A stretch of DNA of 64,000 nucleotides, taken from NCBI RefSeq assembly GCF_014705715.1, contig NZ_JACXLC010000001.1:1284457-1348456 (forward strand), in the 5' to 3' direction. The notes beneath the pieces were generated by a model. The model was not told where the DNA came from. It made no database searches and saw nothing but the letters and a program-made list of their open reading frames with translations. Positions within the stretch are counted from its first letter, which is position 1. Each line of letters starts with the position of its first letter. Positions 63,698 through 64,000 of the stretch are shown here, piece by piece. The position numbers were made by a program, and so were the translations under genes. This stretch comes from Erythrobacter rubeus. Its GTDB lineage: Bacteria; Pseudomonadota; Alphaproteobacteria; Sphingomonadales; Sphingomonadaceae.

Positions 63698-64000
63698 ATG
63701 GCTTCGACCGCGAAAAGCAAAAAGCAAGAGAACGACGACGCTCCGCTGATCGACCTCAACGAGGCATCAGTGAAGAAGCTGATGACCAAGGCGAAGAAGA
63801 AGGGCTACATCACCTATGATGAGCTCAACGAAGCTTTGCCCTCGGGTGAGATGAGCCCGGATCAGATCGAGGACATCCAGACCGCGCTTTCCGAAATGGG
63901 CGTTCAGATCGTCGAAAACGACGAGGAAGCCGAGGCCGAAGCCGAGCAGGAATCCGAAGTCGAAGAAATCGCGGTCGGCTCCGACGCCAAGAAAGACGCC
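63698..64000 (+). CDS. rpoD: RNA polymerase sigma-70 factor, 5' part
   Basis: The first 101 codons of RpoD, cut by the window edge. Residues about 15-60 match sigma region 1.1: VKKLMTKAKKKGYITYDELNEALPSGEMSPDQIEDI, followed by the acidic Glu-rich stretch that normally links to region 1.2. The frame is open to the last base. dnaG lies 69 bases upstream, the usual primase-sigma pairing. Confidence 0.93.
   Translation, partial: MASTAKSKKQENDDAPLIDLNEASVKKLMTKAKKKGYITYDELNEALPSGEMSPDQIEDIQTALSEMGVQIVENDEEAEAEAEQESEVEEIAVGSDAKKDA

Overview
The window reads as chromosomal DNA of an alphaproteobacterium, most likely order Sphingomonadales and plausibly family Erythrobacteraceae. This rests on gene style rather than a database match: TonB-dependent receptors heading sugar and aromatic catabolic operons, a RibB with a degenerate cyclohydrolase half, car genes interleaved with envelope genes ahead of greA, a primase-sigma70 pair, moderately high GC and frequent ATGA/GTGA stop-start overlaps.

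Layout. (1) 1-9589 is the right end of a lower-GC genomic island. It ends in a tyrosine recombinase and a 45-bp 3' fragment of tRNA-Lys(CUU), which marks the attachment site. Cargo: a tail-anchored small protein, an AraC regulator, an HExxH protein, a SET-domain protein, a BLUF photoreceptor, a duplicated DxDxDG-repeat secreted protein, an acidic lipoprotein, a GFA-type zinc protein and a DUF2332 protein. (2) 10169-23559 is a catabolic locus. A frameshifted FAH-family gene diverges from a ten-gene, tightly coupled operon: TonB receptor, TetR regulator, Tat-exported sulfatase, haloalkane dehalogenase, two-domain VOC dioxygenase, FAH hydrolase, zeta-like GST, cytosolic sulfatase, GPH transporter and second GST. 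Together they suggest uptake, desulfation, dehalogenation, ring cleavage, isomerisation and hydrolysis of a sulfated, probably halogenated, aromatic compound. (3) 23675-33862 is a five-gene operon of exported DUF11-type proteins. One is a 1738-residue protein fusing several Ig-like domains to a large predicted C-terminal beta-barrel. (4) 33983-41197 is an alpha-glucoside locus: LacI regulator, GH13 glucosidase, sodium symporter and a divergent TonB receptor, with two LacI-type operators between. (5) 41261-46753 is a quinone/electrophile detoxification operon (two glutathionyl-hydroquinone reductases, one frameshifted; hemerythrin-like protein; MBL hydrolase; azoreductase) opposite a LysR regulator. 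(6) 46828-64000 is mostly housekeeping: HTH-RibBA and RibH, enolase, a YqjD/YqjE-like membrane stress locus, DUF4170, GNAT, the carA-x-y-carB-greA operon, YqeY, a lipoprotein, DnaG and the start of RpoD.

The strongest candidates for something undescribed are the sulfatase/dehalogenase/ring-cleavage operon, the DUF11 surface operon (three of its proteins share an N-terminal motif), and the ribBA gene with its fused DNA-binding domain, palindromic promoter and apparently leaderless start. No CRISPR array, rRNA operon, intact tRNA or insertion sequence was seen.
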